NCBI RefSeq assembly: GCF_023156505.1 | Contig: NZ_JALNMJ010000015.1 | Coordinates: 62,001 to 126,000, forward strand | Length of the DNA stretch: 64,000 bases | Direction: 5' to 3' | Origin: Roseibium sediminicola | Lineage (GTDB): Bacteria > Pseudomonadota > Alphaproteobacteria > Rhizobiales > Stappiaceae | Part shown: piece after piece, positions 37,605 through 46,851 of the stretch | How positions within the stretch are numbered: position 1 is the stretch's first letter | Layout of the letters: every line of letters begins with the position of its first letter | Translations under genes and position numbers: made by a program | The notes under the pieces: model-generated | What the model saw: only the letters and a program-made list of their open reading frames with translations | Databases searched by the model: none | Told to the model about the DNA's origin: nothing

Positions 37605-37720
37605 TACGCCATTTCCCACGATTTTGTGGAATTATGAACAAGGATGCCAAAGCTTTGCCACACCTGATGCCTAGGTAAGGCGAACGCCCGACGCAACGAA
37701 CAGATTTAGGACATTGCAAC

Positions 37721-38368
37721 ATGCTGAAACGCCTCGCACACCGTCTGAGCAAGCCGTTTGCGGCGGCCGGTCTGGCCGCGGTCCTCACCCTGTCGGCGCT
37801 GCTTCCGGCAGCCGCCCTGACTGATCAGGAAAAGAAGACCCTTCAGGATCTGAACGCCTATTTCAACTCGGTGAAAACCATGCATGGCGACTTCATCCAG
37901 TTCGGTCCGGACGGCAGCCAGTCGGACGGCAAGTTCTACATGGCCCGCCCGGGCAAGGTGCGCTTCTATTACAACAAACCGTCGGTGCTCGACATCGTCG
38001 CCGACGGCAAGTCGGTTTCCGTGCGCGACCGCAAGCTCAACACCCAGGATATCTGGCCGCTGGGCCAGACGCCGCTGCGGTTCCTTCTGTCCGACAACAT
38101 CGACCTGCAGAAGGACACAAACGTCACCAACGTGCTGGTCGAAGAGGATCTGGTCACGGTCACGATCTTCGACAAGACCAAGTTCAACTCCGGCACGCTG
38201 ACGCTGATCTTCGATGCCAAGGACTATGCCCTGAAACAATGGACGGTCACCGACCAGCAGGGCTACGACACTTCCGTCGCGGTCTATAACGTCGTCTCCA
38301 ACGGCCCGACCAATCCGGACCTCTTCAAGATCGACTATCTGGCCAATGCGCAGCAGGACAGACGTTGA
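37721..38368 (+). CDS. lolA: LolA-type outer-membrane lipoprotein carrier
   Basis: LolA ferries lipoproteins through the periplasm from LolCDE to the outer membrane. The 215-residue protein begins with a signal peptide (AAGLAAVLTLSALLPAAALT). The LolA beta-barrel half follows (LQDLNAYFNSVKTMHGDFIQFGPDGSQSDGKFYMARPGKVRFYY). It lies 116 bp downstream of ftsK, the usual Rhizobiales order. Its stop overlaps the TTG start of the next gene. Confidence 0.9.
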   Translation: MLKRLAHRLSKPFAAAGLAAVLTLSALLPAAALTDQEKKTLQDLNAYFNSVKTMHGDFIQFGPDGSQSDGKFYMARPGKVRFYYNKPSVLDIVADGKSVSVRDRKLNTQDIWPLGQTPLRFLLSDNIDLQKDTNVTNVLVEEDLVTVTIFDKTKFNSGTLTLIFDAKDYALKQWTVTDQQGYDTSVAVYNVVSNGPTNPDLFKIDYLANAQQDRR

Positions 38369-39333
38369 CCGGCGTCAACAGCAGCCGCTCAGTTGTCGCT
38401 CAGCTGCTGGAAAACTATTGCGCCGCCAGGGGCCTGCGCCTGACCCTTGGCGACCCGCATGGCCATGCCGGTCATGTCGAGAACCGCGCGGGCAAGCGCT
38501 GGTTCTTCAAGGGCACGCGTTTTGACCTGAATCCTTATGGCGCGGCCGAGGTCGCCAACGACAAGGCCTATACCTGCCGCTTCCTGAGCGAGGCAGGCAT
38601 CGCCGTGCCCAAAAGCCACTTCGTGCCGGCCAAGGACATCCGCACCGGCAAACGCCCGCCCGAGGACGTGCTCGATTTTGCCGAGGACACCGGCTTCCCG
38701 CTTTATGTGAAACCGAATGAGGGCCAGGAAGGCATTGGCGTCATGCGCGTCGACACCTATCACACGCTGCAGAACGCCCTCCATATCCTCGCCAAGAGCC
38801 ACGAGGCCATGCTGGTCCAGGAAGAGATACGCGGCACGGATCTGCGGATCCTTGTGCTCGACGGCGAAGTCTTGTGCGCGTTCGAACGCCACGCACCCGA
38901 AGTCACCGGCGACGGCACCAGCAGCCTTGCCGAACTGGTCGATGCCCACCCGAGCATCGATCCCGGCGACGGCCGCATCGATTTTGAACTCTCCCAACAG
39001 GCGTTGATGCTGGAAAGCGTACCGGAAGCCGGCCGCACCGTCAGCCTTCTGCCGGTCTCGAACCTCTCCTCCGGCGGCACCGCAAAGATCATCACCGCCG
39101 CGCTCGCGCCCGAACTCCACGCCATGGCCCGCCAGGCGGTGAAGACTCTGGGCCTGCGCTATGCCGGCGTCGACCTGATCGTGCCCTTTGTGCAGCGCCC
39201 GGACACCAAAGCCGTGGTGCTGGAAGTCAACGCCGCCCCGGGCCTGGCCAATCTCTACCGCCGCGGCTGGGAAGAAACCGCCGCCGTGAAACAGGTCTAC
39301 GAAAAGGTCTTTGAGGCCACGTTCGGGGAGTGA
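38365..39333 (+). CDS. ATP-grasp domain protein
   Basis: This 322-residue protein is an ATP-grasp ligase related to the cyanophycin-synthetase/GshAB-like fold. Supporting segments are the lysine-bearing strand FPLYVKPNEGQEGIGVMRV, the hinge VQEEIRGTDLRILVLDGEVLCAFERHAP and the metal-binding end VVLEVNAAPGLANLYRRG. The start is TTG at 38365, overlapping the lolA stop (TTGA) with AGGA six bases upstream, so it is translationally coupled to lolA. The substrate is unknown; a carboxylate-amine or amino-acid ligation is expected for the fold. Confidence 0.8.
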   Translation: MTGVNSSRSVVAQLLENYCAARGLRLTLGDPHGHAGHVENRAGKRWFFKGTRFDLNPYGAAEVANDKAYTCRFLSEAGIAVPKSHFVPAKDIRTGKRPPEDVLDFAEDTGFPLYVKPNEGQEGIGVMRVDTYHTLQNALHILAKSHEAMLVQEEIRGTDLRILVLDGEVLCAFERHAPEVTGDGTSSLAELVDAHPSIDPGDGRIDFELSQQALMLESVPEAGRTVSLLPVSNLSSGGTAKIITAALAPELHAMARQAVKTLGLRYAGVDLIVPFVQRPDTKAVVLEVNAAPGLANLYRRGWEETAAVKQVYEKVFEATFGE

Positions 39334-39426
39334 CCGTTAGGATCCGTCCTGGTCGTCGCGGCTCTTTTCGATCAGAGCTTGAGGCCCTCTAATTCCGTAA
39401 TCAAACAGAAAATCAGGGAGACAGCG

Positions 39427-40416
39427 ATGCGCGCGATCACCTATGACCGATTTGGCCCGGCAGAAGAGGTGCTGACACTCGAGGAGCTGCCGACCCAGAG
39501 TGCGGCACCGGGCGAGGTTCTGGTGCGGCTCGCCACTTCCGGCGTCAATCCGTCGGACATTCGCGCGCGCGCCGGCGGCCGGCCGGGTGTGACCGAACCG
39601 CCTTTTCCGAAAATCATCCCCCACAGCGACGGCGCGGGTGTCATCGAGGCGGTCGGCGAGGGCGTTTCCAAAGCCCGGATCGGCGAACGGGTCTGGATCT
39701 GGAACGGCCAGTGGCAGCGCGCCTTCGGTACGGCCGCGGACTATATCGCCCTGCCCGAAGGCCAGGCGGTGAAGTTGCCGGAGGAGACGTCGTTCGAGGA
39801 AGGCGCCGTGCTCGGCATTCCGGGCCTGACGGCGGTGCATGCGGTTCTGGGCGGCGGGCCCGTCGCGGGCAAGACGGTGCTGGTCAGCGGCGGCGCCGGC
39901 ACGGTCGGTCATCTGGCGATCCAGGTGGCGGCGGCCTCCGGCGCCAAGGTGCTGGCAACAGCGCGCGGCGCGGCCGGCCTGCAGGCCGCTCGGGATGCCG
40001 GCGCCGCCCATGTCTTCGACTATGCCGCCGACGATCTGGCGGCGGACATCCTGGAGGCCACCGGCGGCAAGCTGGTCGACCGCATTGTCGAGGTTGAGTT
40101 CGGCAGGAACGCTGAAACAGACACAAAGGTCATCGCCGAGCGTGGCACCATCGCAGCCTATGGGTCGGCCAAGGACATGAGCCCGGTGCTGCCCTTCTAT
40201 CCGATGATGTTCAAGGCCGCCACGCTCGACCTGGTGCTGGTCTATCTGCTCTCTGAGACCGAGCGCCGAAAGGCTGTCGGCAACCTGACGGATCTTCTGG
40301 AGCGCAAGGCCCTCAACTTCCGCGTCTCGCAGGTGCTGGACCTCGCCGACTGCGCCAGGGCTCATGGCATCATCACCGCGGGGGAGCGGGCCGGGTCGGT
40401 TTTGTTGAAGATCTGA
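39427..40416 (+). CDS. Zinc-independent NADPH:quinone oxidoreductase family protein
   Basis: This 329-residue medium-chain dehydrogenase/reductase is of the quinone oxidoreductase (zeta-crystallin) type. The start MRAITYDRFGPAEEVL at 39427 follows GGGAGA; an upstream ATG at 39379 lacks a site. The GroES-like N-terminal half is followed by the NADPH-binding loop VLVSGGAGTVGHLAIQVAAASGAKVLATA. The zinc-ligand cysteines of alcohol dehydrogenases are absent. It is 96 bp upstream of a thiolase gene. Confidence 0.9.
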   Translation: MRAITYDRFGPAEEVLTLEELPTQSAAPGEVLVRLATSGVNPSDIRARAGGRPGVTEPPFPKIIPHSDGAGVIEAVGEGVSKARIGERVWIWNGQWQRAFGTAADYIALPEGQAVKLPEETSFEEGAVLGIPGLTAVHAVLGGGPVAGKTVLVSGGAGTVGHLAIQVAAASGAKVLATARGAAGLQAARDAGAAHVFDYAADDLAADILEATGGKLVDRIVEVEFGRNAETDTKVIAERGTIAAYGSAKDMSPVLPFYPMMFKAATLDLVLVYLLSETERRKAVGNLTDLLERKALNFRVSQVLDLADCARAHGIITAGERAGSVLLKI

Positions 40417-40512
40417 AGCGCCACCGCAAGGGAACCTCACCGTTTTGCCGACTGGAAGTCGCCGGTCAAACGAGGCAAGGTCGGCGGAACACATCTCAAC
40501 GGGGTCGATCCA

Positions 40513-41694
40513 ATGACAGAAATCGTGATTGCAAGTGCCGCGCGCACGGCCGTCGGAAGTTTCGGTGGCGCGCTCAAGGACAGCCCGCCCTGTGATCTGG
40601 CGACCACGGTCGCCAAGGCGGCGATCGAGCGGGCCGGGATCGAGGCAGGCGTGATCGACCAGGCCTTTTTCGGCAATGTCATCCACACCGAGCCGCGCGA
40701 CATGTATCTCTCCCGCGTCGCCTCCCGCCAGGCCGGTGTACCGGATCACGCGCCGGCGCTGACCATGAACCGGCTCTGCGGCAGCGGCTTGCAAGCCATC
40801 GTCTCGGCGGTTCAGGCAATCACCCTTGGCGACGGAGAGATCGCTCTTGCCGGCGGCGCGGAAAACATGAGTCGGGCGGGCTATTCGCTGCCCGGTGCCC
40901 GCTTCGGCCAGAAGATGGGCGACGCGCCGATTGTCGACATGATGACCGGCGCGTTGCACGATCCGTTCGGCATCGGCCATATGGGCGTGACGGCGGAGAA
41001 TGTCGCCGAGGAACACGGCATTTCACGCGAGCGCCAGGACGCCTTCGCGCTGGAAAGCCATCGCCGGGCCAGCGCGGCCACCAAGGCGGGCTTCTTCAAG
41101 GACCAGATCGTGCCGCTGACCCTGGGACGCCCGGGCCGGGAAACCGTCTTCGACACGGACGAACATGTCCGTCATGAAGCGAAGATCGAGGACATGGAAA
41201 AGCTCCGGGCCGTCTTCAAGAAGGACGGCCGGGTCACGGCCGGCAACGCCTCCGGCCTCAATGACGGCGCGGCGGCGCTGGTGCTGATGAGCGCTGACAA
41301 GGCGAAAGCGCATGGCGTCACCCCGCTCGCCCGCATCCGGTCTTATGGCATTGCCGGCGTCGATCCGGCCGTTATGGGCATCGGCCCGGTCCCGGCGATG
41401 CAGATCGCCATGAAGCGCGCCGGGATTGCCGCAGGCGATCTCGATGTGGTCGAATCCAACGAGGCCTTTGCGGCCCAGGCCTGCGCCGTCAACGACCTGC
41501 TTGGCCTCCCGGAGGAAAAGGTCAATCCGAATGGCGGTGCGGTTGCCCTCGGCCACCCGATCGGCGCCACCGGCGCGATTATCATGACCAAGCTGGTTTA
41601 TGAGCTTCAGCGCGGCGGCGGCAGCCTGGGCGCTGCCACCATGTGCATCGGCGGCGGCCAGGGCATCGCGGTGATCGTGGAAACGGTTGGCTGA
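40513..41694 (+). CDS. Acetyl-CoA C-acyltransferase (thiolase)
   Basis: This 393-residue thiolase has all catalytic elements. The nucleophile is C89 in [11 protein letters not shown]. The oxyanion and base motifs are NEAFAAQ and GHPIGATGA. The second cysteine lies in CIGGGQG near the C-terminus. It probably catalyses acetoacetyl-CoA formation or beta-ketoacyl-CoA cleavage; whether it is biosynthetic (PhaA/BktB-like) or degradative is not decided by sequence. A decayed copy of its last residues lies at 42684-42746. Confidence 0.93.
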   Translation: MTEIVIASAARTAVGSFGGALKDSPPCDLATTVAKAAIERAGIEAGVIDQAFFGNVIHTEPRDMYLSRVASRQAGVPDHAPALTMNRLCGSGLQAIVSAVQAITLGDGEIALAGGAENMSRAGYSLPGARFGQKMGDAPIVDMMTGALHDPFGIGHMGVTAENVAEEHGISRERQDAFALESHRRASAATKAGFFKDQIVPLTLGRPGRETVFDTDEHVRHEAKIEDMEKLRAVFKKDGRVTAGNASGLNDGAAALVLMSADKAKAHGVTPLARIRSYGIAGVDPAVMGIGPVPAMQIAMKRAGIAAGDLDVVESNEAFAAQACAVNDLLGLPEEKVNPNGGAVALGHPIGATGAIIMTKLVYELQRGGGSLGAATMCIGGGQGIAVIVETVG

Positions 41695-41874
41695 AATACA
41701 GCGGCACCGTGATCCCCATGCCGACGGAACGGGGTCACGGCGCTGATGTCGCACTCTTGAATGCACAATCCCTGCAAACACTCCGCAAGGCTCCTGCAAA
41801 CCTGGACGCCAGGATGAATCGAACTTTTAAACCACGTCCGGCATTCTCCAGTGCGCCATCTCTTGAGCCCGCCC

Positions 41875-42636
41875 ATGAGGCTTTTCCTTCGGCCTCTTTG
41901 TATCTATCTGTGTCTTTGCGCGAGTGCATTTGCCCATGCGCCCTACTATTCCGATGAGATACGCCTTTCCGGGCCGGGCGGTGAAACGCTGAGCCTCAAG
42001 ATCCTCAATGGGGACGGGATAATCGTCGCCGATCCGCAACAGGCCATCATAGTTGACGACACGGGCAGGTTCCTCGCCGGCTCCCCGATCGCCGAAGCGC
42101 TTTCCGCGTTTTGTGCGGCATCTGCCAGAGTTGAGGATTGCGTTGTCTACGACGCGCATTTTGGGATGCTCTATCAACCGCTCCCGTCTCGCTTCGAGCC
42201 GCGTTCTGTCATCGAGAAAGACGGCAAGCCGACCGTCTATCCCGACTATGGAACCGCGGTCTTCGGTTTCTCGGTCCGCAAAGCATCTCCTTGGGAAATC
42301 GCCGGATACGAGCTCCTGAACCTGCGCACGGCCCCTGTGATCACGGCCCTCGCCGTTGCCTGGTGGACCTTGCTGTTCCGGGTCGGGCTTCCGATCCTGA
42401 CCGATGTTCGCGATCTGATTTTGGGTCGAACACCCACCCTGGAATTCGTTTCCGCTCTCAGCATCAGGACTTTCCTGGTTGCCCTGATCCTCTTCTTGAC
42501 CTTCCTGGGATGGATGGTCTCGTTTTATTCTGTTTGGTACCTGGCCTTTTGCGCCGGATCGGGCTGCCTCCTGGCGAACCTGTTGCTCTTCTGGAGACGG
42601 AACCCGCAGGACGGGCACTCGGGAACAGCTTCCTGA
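41875..42636 (+). CDS. Hypothetical membrane protein with signal peptide
   Basis: I do not recognise this 253-residue protein. From the ATG at 41875 it starts with a signal peptide (LRPLCIYLCLCASAFAHA). A periplasmic domain of about 120 residues follows (EIRLSGPGGETLSLKILNGDGI; CVVYDAHFGMLYQPLPSRFEP). Three membrane helices then occur (APVITALAVAWWTLLF; SIRTFLVALILFLTFLGWMVSF; LAFCAGSGCLLANLLLFW). An in-frame GTG at 41851 is an alternative start. It sits between the intact thiolase and a thiolase remnant, so the segment may have arrived by insertion or duplication. Confidence 0.6.
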   Translation: MRLFLRPLCIYLCLCASAFAHAPYYSDEIRLSGPGGETLSLKILNGDGIIVADPQQAIIVDDTGRFLAGSPIAEALSAFCAASARVEDCVVYDAHFGMLYQPLPSRFEPRSVIEKDGKPTVYPDYGTAVFGFSVRKASPWEIAGYELLNLRTAPVITALAVAWWTLLFRVGLPILTDVRDLILGRTPTLEFVSALSIRTFLVALILFLTFLGWMVSFYSVWYLAFCAGSGCLLANLLLFWRRNPQDGHSGTAS

Positions 42637-42683
42637 ATTCGGTCGTAGGCAAAGCAGACTCCCTTTGTGCCCTCGAAACCAAT

Positions 42684-42746
42684 CTCGGCGCTGCCATCAT
42701 GCGCCTCGGCGGTGGCCAGGACATCAAGGTGATTGCGAAGACCGTG
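42684..42746 (+). pseudogene. Decayed C-terminal fragment of a thiolase gene
   Basis: This short stretch reads LGAAIMRLGGGQDIKVIAKTV. It aligns without gaps to [21 protein letters not shown] at the end of the intact thiolase about 1 kb upstream. By hand about 48 of 63 bases match. The catalytic cysteine is replaced by arginine, and no thiolase N-terminal part precedes it. It is best read as a relic of a duplicated or rearranged thiolase gene. Confidence 0.7.
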
Positions 42747-42900
42747 AGAATGGTAGGAGTTTTCGTCACCGACACTCAGATGGTTATTGAAGCCTAACGC
42801 GGCACCTCTCAAATTGCCGTGCATAATTTAAATAAACACCTATAAATACATATTTGTTTTCTATTGCCACAAAAGCAAAATCCGCGATAATTAGAGTATC

Positions 42901-43596
42901 ATGACAAGGCTTTCAACGACCTTATCAGGAATACTACGTATTAAACGCGTTGTATGTCTAATAGCCGGCTGTCTGACAACAACCGGAACAGCCTCGGCCT
43001 ATTGTCCCGGACCCGTCGCCATTGTCGAAGATCTTGCCCTGAATGCGGTTGTCCTGCCTCTGGTGAAGGACCTTTATCGGCAGCTTGGCTGCGAGCTGAC
43101 AACAGCGCCCTATCCGGGCCGGCGGGGTGTCGTCGCCTTCAACGCCCATGACGTCAGCGGGGAACTGTTTCGCCTTCGTATGATAGAGGGGTCGTATGAG
43201 GTCGAATTCGTTCGATCCGGGCAGCCGGTTCTGGAAGCCCAGGAAGCGATCTGGATTCACGGTTCCAGAACACTGAATGCAAACAGCAAGATCGGGTATG
43301 TCATCGGGCGCTGGTGGCAGGAAAACCATGCCCATGCCAATGTCGCGCAACACCGCTACGTCAAATATTCCAATTCGGGGGATCTTTGGCTCGACTATGA
43401 ACGCCATCTCGTGGATGGGTTTCTGGCCAACAACATCCTGGTCGAGACCGTTTTGGAAGAGGGGAAAATCTCGGACAAACCGGTGCTGGCCCATCTGATC
43501 CGGACGTCACAGATGTACCACTACCTCGGCATCGAATTCACGCCCTTCATGTCCGATTTTTCGGACCTTCTCAAAGATCAAGCGCTTACACAGTAA
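42901..43596 (+). CDS. Periplasmic solute-binding-like protein, unknown
   Basis: This 231-residue protein starts with a probable signal peptide (IKRVVCLIAGCLTTTGTASA). Its body resembles family-3-type periplasmic binding folds only loosely: LALNAVVLPLVKDLYRQLGCELTTAPYPGRRGVVAFNAHDVSGELFRLRMIEG, then a helical C-terminal half with LVETVLEEGKISDKPVLAHLIRTSQMYHYLGIEF. It may be a degenerate binding protein or sensor domain. The start ATG has no clear ribosome-binding site and lies in AT-rich DNA, so leaderless initiation is possible. No transport genes are adjacent. Confidence 0.6.
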   Translation: MTRLSTTLSGILRIKRVVCLIAGCLTTTGTASAYCPGPVAIVEDLALNAVVLPLVKDLYRQLGCELTTAPYPGRRGVVAFNAHDVSGELFRLRMIEGSYEVEFVRSGQPVLEAQEAIWIHGSRTLNANSKIGYVIGRWWQENHAHANVAQHRYVKYSNSGDLWLDYERHLVDGFLANNILVETVLEEGKISDKPVLAHLIRTSQMYHYLGIEFTPFMSDFSDLLKDQALTQ

Positions 43597-43669
43597 TTGA
43601 CAAGACGATTGAGGCAGTCGAGCGCCAGCACTGGCCGGCACCCGAGATGATCGCATATGTCTTCGCTGC

Positions 43670-43876
43670 TCAATAATCGCCGAGCTTGATCTCCCGCGAA
43701 TATTCCGCGCCTTCGACGTCCTTGGTCACCGCTTGGCCGCAGATGGTGGCGCCTCTTGTGGCGTCATAGGTGAGGGAAGGCGAGCCGGCGAGCTGCCAGC
43801 CCTTGTTGAGGGCCTGGGTGACCCGATGGCAGAACTCGCTGTCGTCGACGCCGGTGATGAAGCGGTAGAGTTTCAT
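43670..43876 (-). CDS. DUF1737 domain protein
   Basis: This 68-residue protein has the DUF1737 pattern: MKLYRFITGVDDSEFCHRVTQALNKGWQLAGSPSLTYD. Its function is unknown. The gene lies 18 bp downstream of the CitE-like lyase gene and is probably in the same transcript. Confidence 0.8.
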   Translation of the reverse strand: MKLYRFITGVDDSEFCHRVTQALNKGWQLAGSPSLTYDATRGATICGQAVTKDVEGAEYSREIKLGDY

Positions 43877-43894
43877 GATGGTCTCGCTAATGAA

Positions 43895-44779
43895 TCAGGT
43901 TCGGGCCGCGATGGCGTCGGCGATGGCGATCACCCGCTTGCCCATCTCCGCATGTAGCCGCTCCACCATCTTGCCGTCCACCTGGATCGCACCCTTTTGC
44001 GCATTTTCCGGCTTGTCGAATTCTGCATTGATGAGCCGCGCCCAGGCTATCTCGTCCTCGGACGGGCTGAAGGCGGCATGGCACGGGCCGATCTGCTTCG
44101 GATGGATCAGCGTCTTGCCGTCCATGCCCATGTCGACGCCCTGCGCACATTCCGCGGCGAATCCGTCTTCGTCCTGAAAGGCATTGTAGACGCCGTCGAG
44201 AATATCAATGCCACCCAGACGCGCCGCGGCGACACAGGTCATCAGCCAGGGCATCATTGCCGCCCGGCCGGGCGTCAGCCGGGCGCGGGTTTCCTTGGAA
44301 AGATCGTTGGTGCCCATGACAAAACAGGAAAGACGCACGGCCGGGTCCTTGCCGCAAGCGCCGATGGCGCCGGCATTGAGCATGGCTTCCGGCGTTTCCA
44401 TCATCGCCCAGAGCCTGACCTTGTCGGAAGCACCCAGAACGGAGAGCTTGTGCGCAATCAGCTGCAGATCGGCGGGCGTGTTGACCTTGGGCACCAGGAT
44501 CGCGTCCGGGTCGGCCTTGACCGCGGCCGCCAGATCCTCCTCGCCCCAGGGCGTGTCCGAGCCGTTGACACGGATGACGACCTCTCGTTCGCCGTAACCG
44601 CCGGCCGAGACCGCGGCAACGATCTGCTCGCGGGCCAGCTGCTTGGCGTCGGGGGCGACCGCGTCTTCCAGGTCGAGCAACAGGCAGTCGACATCCAGGG
44701 TTTTGGCCTTCTCCAGAGCGCGCTGGTTGGAACCGGGCATATAGAGGGCGGAACGGCGGGGTCTGAGCGGTGACGTCAT
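43895..44779 (-). CDS. CitE-like CoA ester lyase (HpcH/HpaI aldolase family)
   Basis: This 294-residue lyase belongs to the CitE/malyl-CoA lyase family. Present are the start motif RRSALYMPGSNQRALEKAKTL, the magnesium-site LLLDLEDAVAPDAK and the substrate-arginine strand VVIRVNG. IHPKQIGPCHAAFSPS near residue 230 is typical of malyl-CoA or citramalyl-CoA lyases and (3S)-malyl-CoA thioesterases. The exact substrate cannot be set from sequence. It probably acts in C2/C5 dicarboxylate-CoA metabolism. It is followed by the DUF1737 gene. Confidence 0.88.
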   Translation of the reverse strand: MTSPLRPRRSALYMPGSNQRALEKAKTLDVDCLLLDLEDAVAPDAKQLAREQIVAAVSAGGYGEREVVIRVNGSDTPWGEEDLAAAVKADPDAILVPKVNTPADLQLIAHKLSVLGASDKVRLWAMMETPEAMLNAGAIGACGKDPAVRLSCFVMGTNDLSKETRARLTPGRAAMMPWLMTCVAAARLGGIDILDGVYNAFQDEDGFAAECAQGVDMGMDGKTLIHPKQIGPCHAAFSPSEDEIAWARLINAEFDKPENAQKGAIQVDGKMVERLHAEMGKRVIAIADAIAART

Positions 44780-44901
44780 GAAACGATCCCTGAAGCTGAC
44801 GGAACGGATTTCCGGTTAACCTAGTGGATCGCGCGGGCCGGGGGAATCCGCCGAAGGGGGAACGGCGGCGGAATTTCCGGCCCCGGGTGACAAGCCTTGC
44901 G

Positions 44902-45117
44902 TCAGGAGATGTGAAACGACCAGCGCAGCGCTGACGGGGAAGTCCGGGTTTCTTCGATTTTCTTTTTCAAAAACAAGCGGATACCGGCATTCATGCCGTT
45001 GGCCGCGGACTTTTCGCGGACCAGGGACAAATACATGCCAAGTCCGGCGAGGACATAGACACAGGCAAACGTGATCATGACCACATCCTGTCCCGATATC
45101 TCGACCCATTCCGGCAT
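44902..45117 (-). CDS. Small single-helix membrane protein, unknown
   Basis: From the ATG at 45117 this is a 71-residue protein (MPEWVEISGQDVVMITFACVYVLAGLGMYLSL). It has one membrane helix (about 12-32) and a basic cytoplasmic tail (IRLFLKKKIEETRTS). GGAG lies six bases before this start; another in-frame ATG at 45129 is possible. Nothing similar is recognised. It follows the DMT transporter gene by 71 bp on the same strand. Confidence 0.5.
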   Translation of the reverse strand: MPEWVEISGQDVVMITFACVYVLAGLGMYLSLVREKSAANGMNAGIRLFLKKKIEETRTSPSALRWSFHIS

Positions 45118-45188
45118 GCCTGGCTCCATTGGCTTAAAGCGACACCGAAAATTTGGCACAAGATCGACGAAAATTGAGACCGTCTGCG

Positions 45189-46103
45189 TCACACTTTGTT
45201 GGTTTGCGCCGCCGCGGCCTTTTTCGCCGGCGATCGGAAGATCATGTCCTTGGCCGCGATCACCGCGCCAAGCGTGATCGCCAGACAGGCGAGACCCACG
45301 GAAAGGGTCAGGGCGCCGAAGCCGAAGGCGATCAGCAGCAGGGTCGACAGCAAAGGCGCGGAATAGGCGGCCGCGCCCAGGACCTGGATATCGCCGCGCT
45401 TGACGCCGATGTCCCAGGTGAAAAAGGCGAGCCCGACCGGGAAGGCGGCCAGGGCCAGCACGGAGGCCCATTCCAGGGGTGCTGCCGGCCACACGGTCTC
45501 CTCCAGCAGCAGGTGGCAGAGCCCCGACAGCAGCGCCGTCATCAGGCAGAACCCGGCGACGGCCTCGGTCGGCACCGCGCCGAGGCGCCGCGACAACACC
45601 GAATAACTGGACCAGAACAGGCAGGAGGCCACCGCCGCGCCATAGCCGAGCATCGAGCCGCCGGCGAAGTCGACGCCTTCACCGCCGGTAATCAGCAGCA
45701 CCGCTCCGGCGAGCCCCAGCACCGTGCCGAGAATGTGATGCAGGCGAAGCTTTTCACCGGGCAGCAGCGCGGAAAACAGTACGATCAGCAGCGGCCAGGT
45801 GTAGTTGATCAGGTTGGCCTCGACGGGCGGCGCGTTGCGGATGGCGGTGAAATAGAAAAAGTGAAAGCCGAACAGGCCGAATGTGCCGAAAGCCCAGACA
45901 CCGAGCGGCTGGCGCAACAACCGGGTGCGGCCGGTCGCCAGCAGCCAGATCAGCGCGACGGAACCGGAAAAGCCGAAGCAGAGCGTGTTCAAAAGAAAGG
46001 GCGGCACATGGCCCGACCCCGCACCGAAGAGGCCAAGTGTGGCCCACATCAGCACCGCGCTCAGTCCGATCCCCGTTGCCTTCAGTCTGCCTGTTTCCGC
46101 CAT
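45189..46103 (-). CDS. EamA/DMT-family transporter
   Basis: This 304-residue permease has ten predicted membrane helices in two EamA repeats (GIGLSAVLMWATLGLFGAG and GSMLGYGAAVASCLFWSSYSVLSRRLG). It resembles YddG-like exporters of aromatic amino acids, but the substrate is not established. The start MAETGRLK at 46103 is preferred over an upstream codon at 46130. The C-terminus is a short charged tail ending AAQTNKV. Confidence 0.85.
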   Translation of the reverse strand: MAETGRLKATGIGLSAVLMWATLGLFGAGSGHVPPFLLNTLCFGFSGSVALIWLLATGRTRLLRQPLGVWAFGTFGLFGFHFFYFTAIRNAPPVEANLINYTWPLLIVLFSALLPGEKLRLHHILGTVLGLAGAVLLITGGEGVDFAGGSMLGYGAAVASCLFWSSYSVLSRRLGAVPTEAVAGFCLMTALLSGLCHLLLEETVWPAAPLEWASVLALAAFPVGLAFFTWDIGVKRGDIQVLGAAAYSAPLLSTLLLIAFGFGALTLSVGLACLAITLGAVIAAKDMIFRSPAKKAAAAQTNKV

Positions 46104-46284
46104 GCCACCCTGCCGTGTGATTTGAACCAACGCTCATGGCACGAATTGACCTTTTGGGAAAGGGCGGGAAAGGCTTGTGCCGTTCATCTCGCAGCGCGCC
46201 ATAATTGATCGTGGTCCTTGAAACCGGATCCGGTTTCGGGACATTGTGAGCGCAACGTCAGTCGATTTGCTTTCCGGAGACTTC

Positions 46285-46746
46285 ATGACAACACTGCAAA
46301 TCAGAGCTCTCGAGCTGGATGATGCCCATAAGCTCTCGCCGCTCATTGCCGAAAATGCCCAGGCCCTCAAGCGCGGCGCGCCGCGCCGGCCCGACGACTA
46401 TTATGCCGAACGCATCCTTGCCGACAAAACCGCCGAAGTGCTCGGCGCGCTGAAGGACGGTGAACTGGTCGGCTTCGCGGTCTATTTTGACCTGCCGGAG
46501 CTGATCACCGGTCTGCGCATCGGCCAGTTGGACGACATCTACGTACATCCGGACCACCGCAACCAGGGCATCGGCCGCAAGATGATCGACACGCTGGTGG
46601 CAGAGGGCAAGACCCGCGGCTGGCTGCATCTGCGCTGGATCGTGCCGGGCAAGAACACACCCTCCGTCGCTCTTTATGAAAAGATCGCCGAGCCGGACCA
46701 CCGCAAGAGCTACATCATTCCGATCGACCGCATCGCCGGCGACTGA
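46285..46746 (+). CDS. GNAT-family N-acetyltransferase
   Basis: This 153-residue GNAT acetyltransferase starts at ATG 46285 (MTTLQIRALELDDAHKLSPLI) after CGGAGA. The acetyl-CoA loop is YVHPDHRNQGIGRKMIDTLVAEGK, with the preceding strand IGQLDDI and the late strand SVALYEKI. The substrate is unknown. It is divergent from the DMT transporter gene. Confidence 0.88.
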   Translation: MTTLQIRALELDDAHKLSPLIAENAQALKRGAPRRPDDYYAERILADKTAEVLGALKDGELVGFAVYFDLPELITGLRIGQLDDIYVHPDHRNQGIGRKMIDTLVAEGKTRGWLHLRWIVPGKNTPSVALYEKIAEPDHRKSYIIPIDRIAGD

Positions 46747-46851
46747 AACAAAGGTGTTTCAAGGCGCTGGCCAGGTTTGAAACATGCGTCGCCCCGGGGA
46801 CCGAACAAGCTCCGGGTCGACGTCGTTAAAGCATGTCGCGTTTGTTCAAGC

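Noticed and set aside
34776-37619. A 947-codon antisense frame opposite ftsK
   Set aside because: The sense strand encodes complete FtsK motifs; the antisense product is low-complexity His/Gly/Arg-rich and without family motifs.
37634-37678. A 14-codon mini-frame between ftsK and lolA
   Set aside because: Unlike the leader at 33601 it has only a poor ribosome-binding site and is 40 bases away from lolA, so chance is likely.
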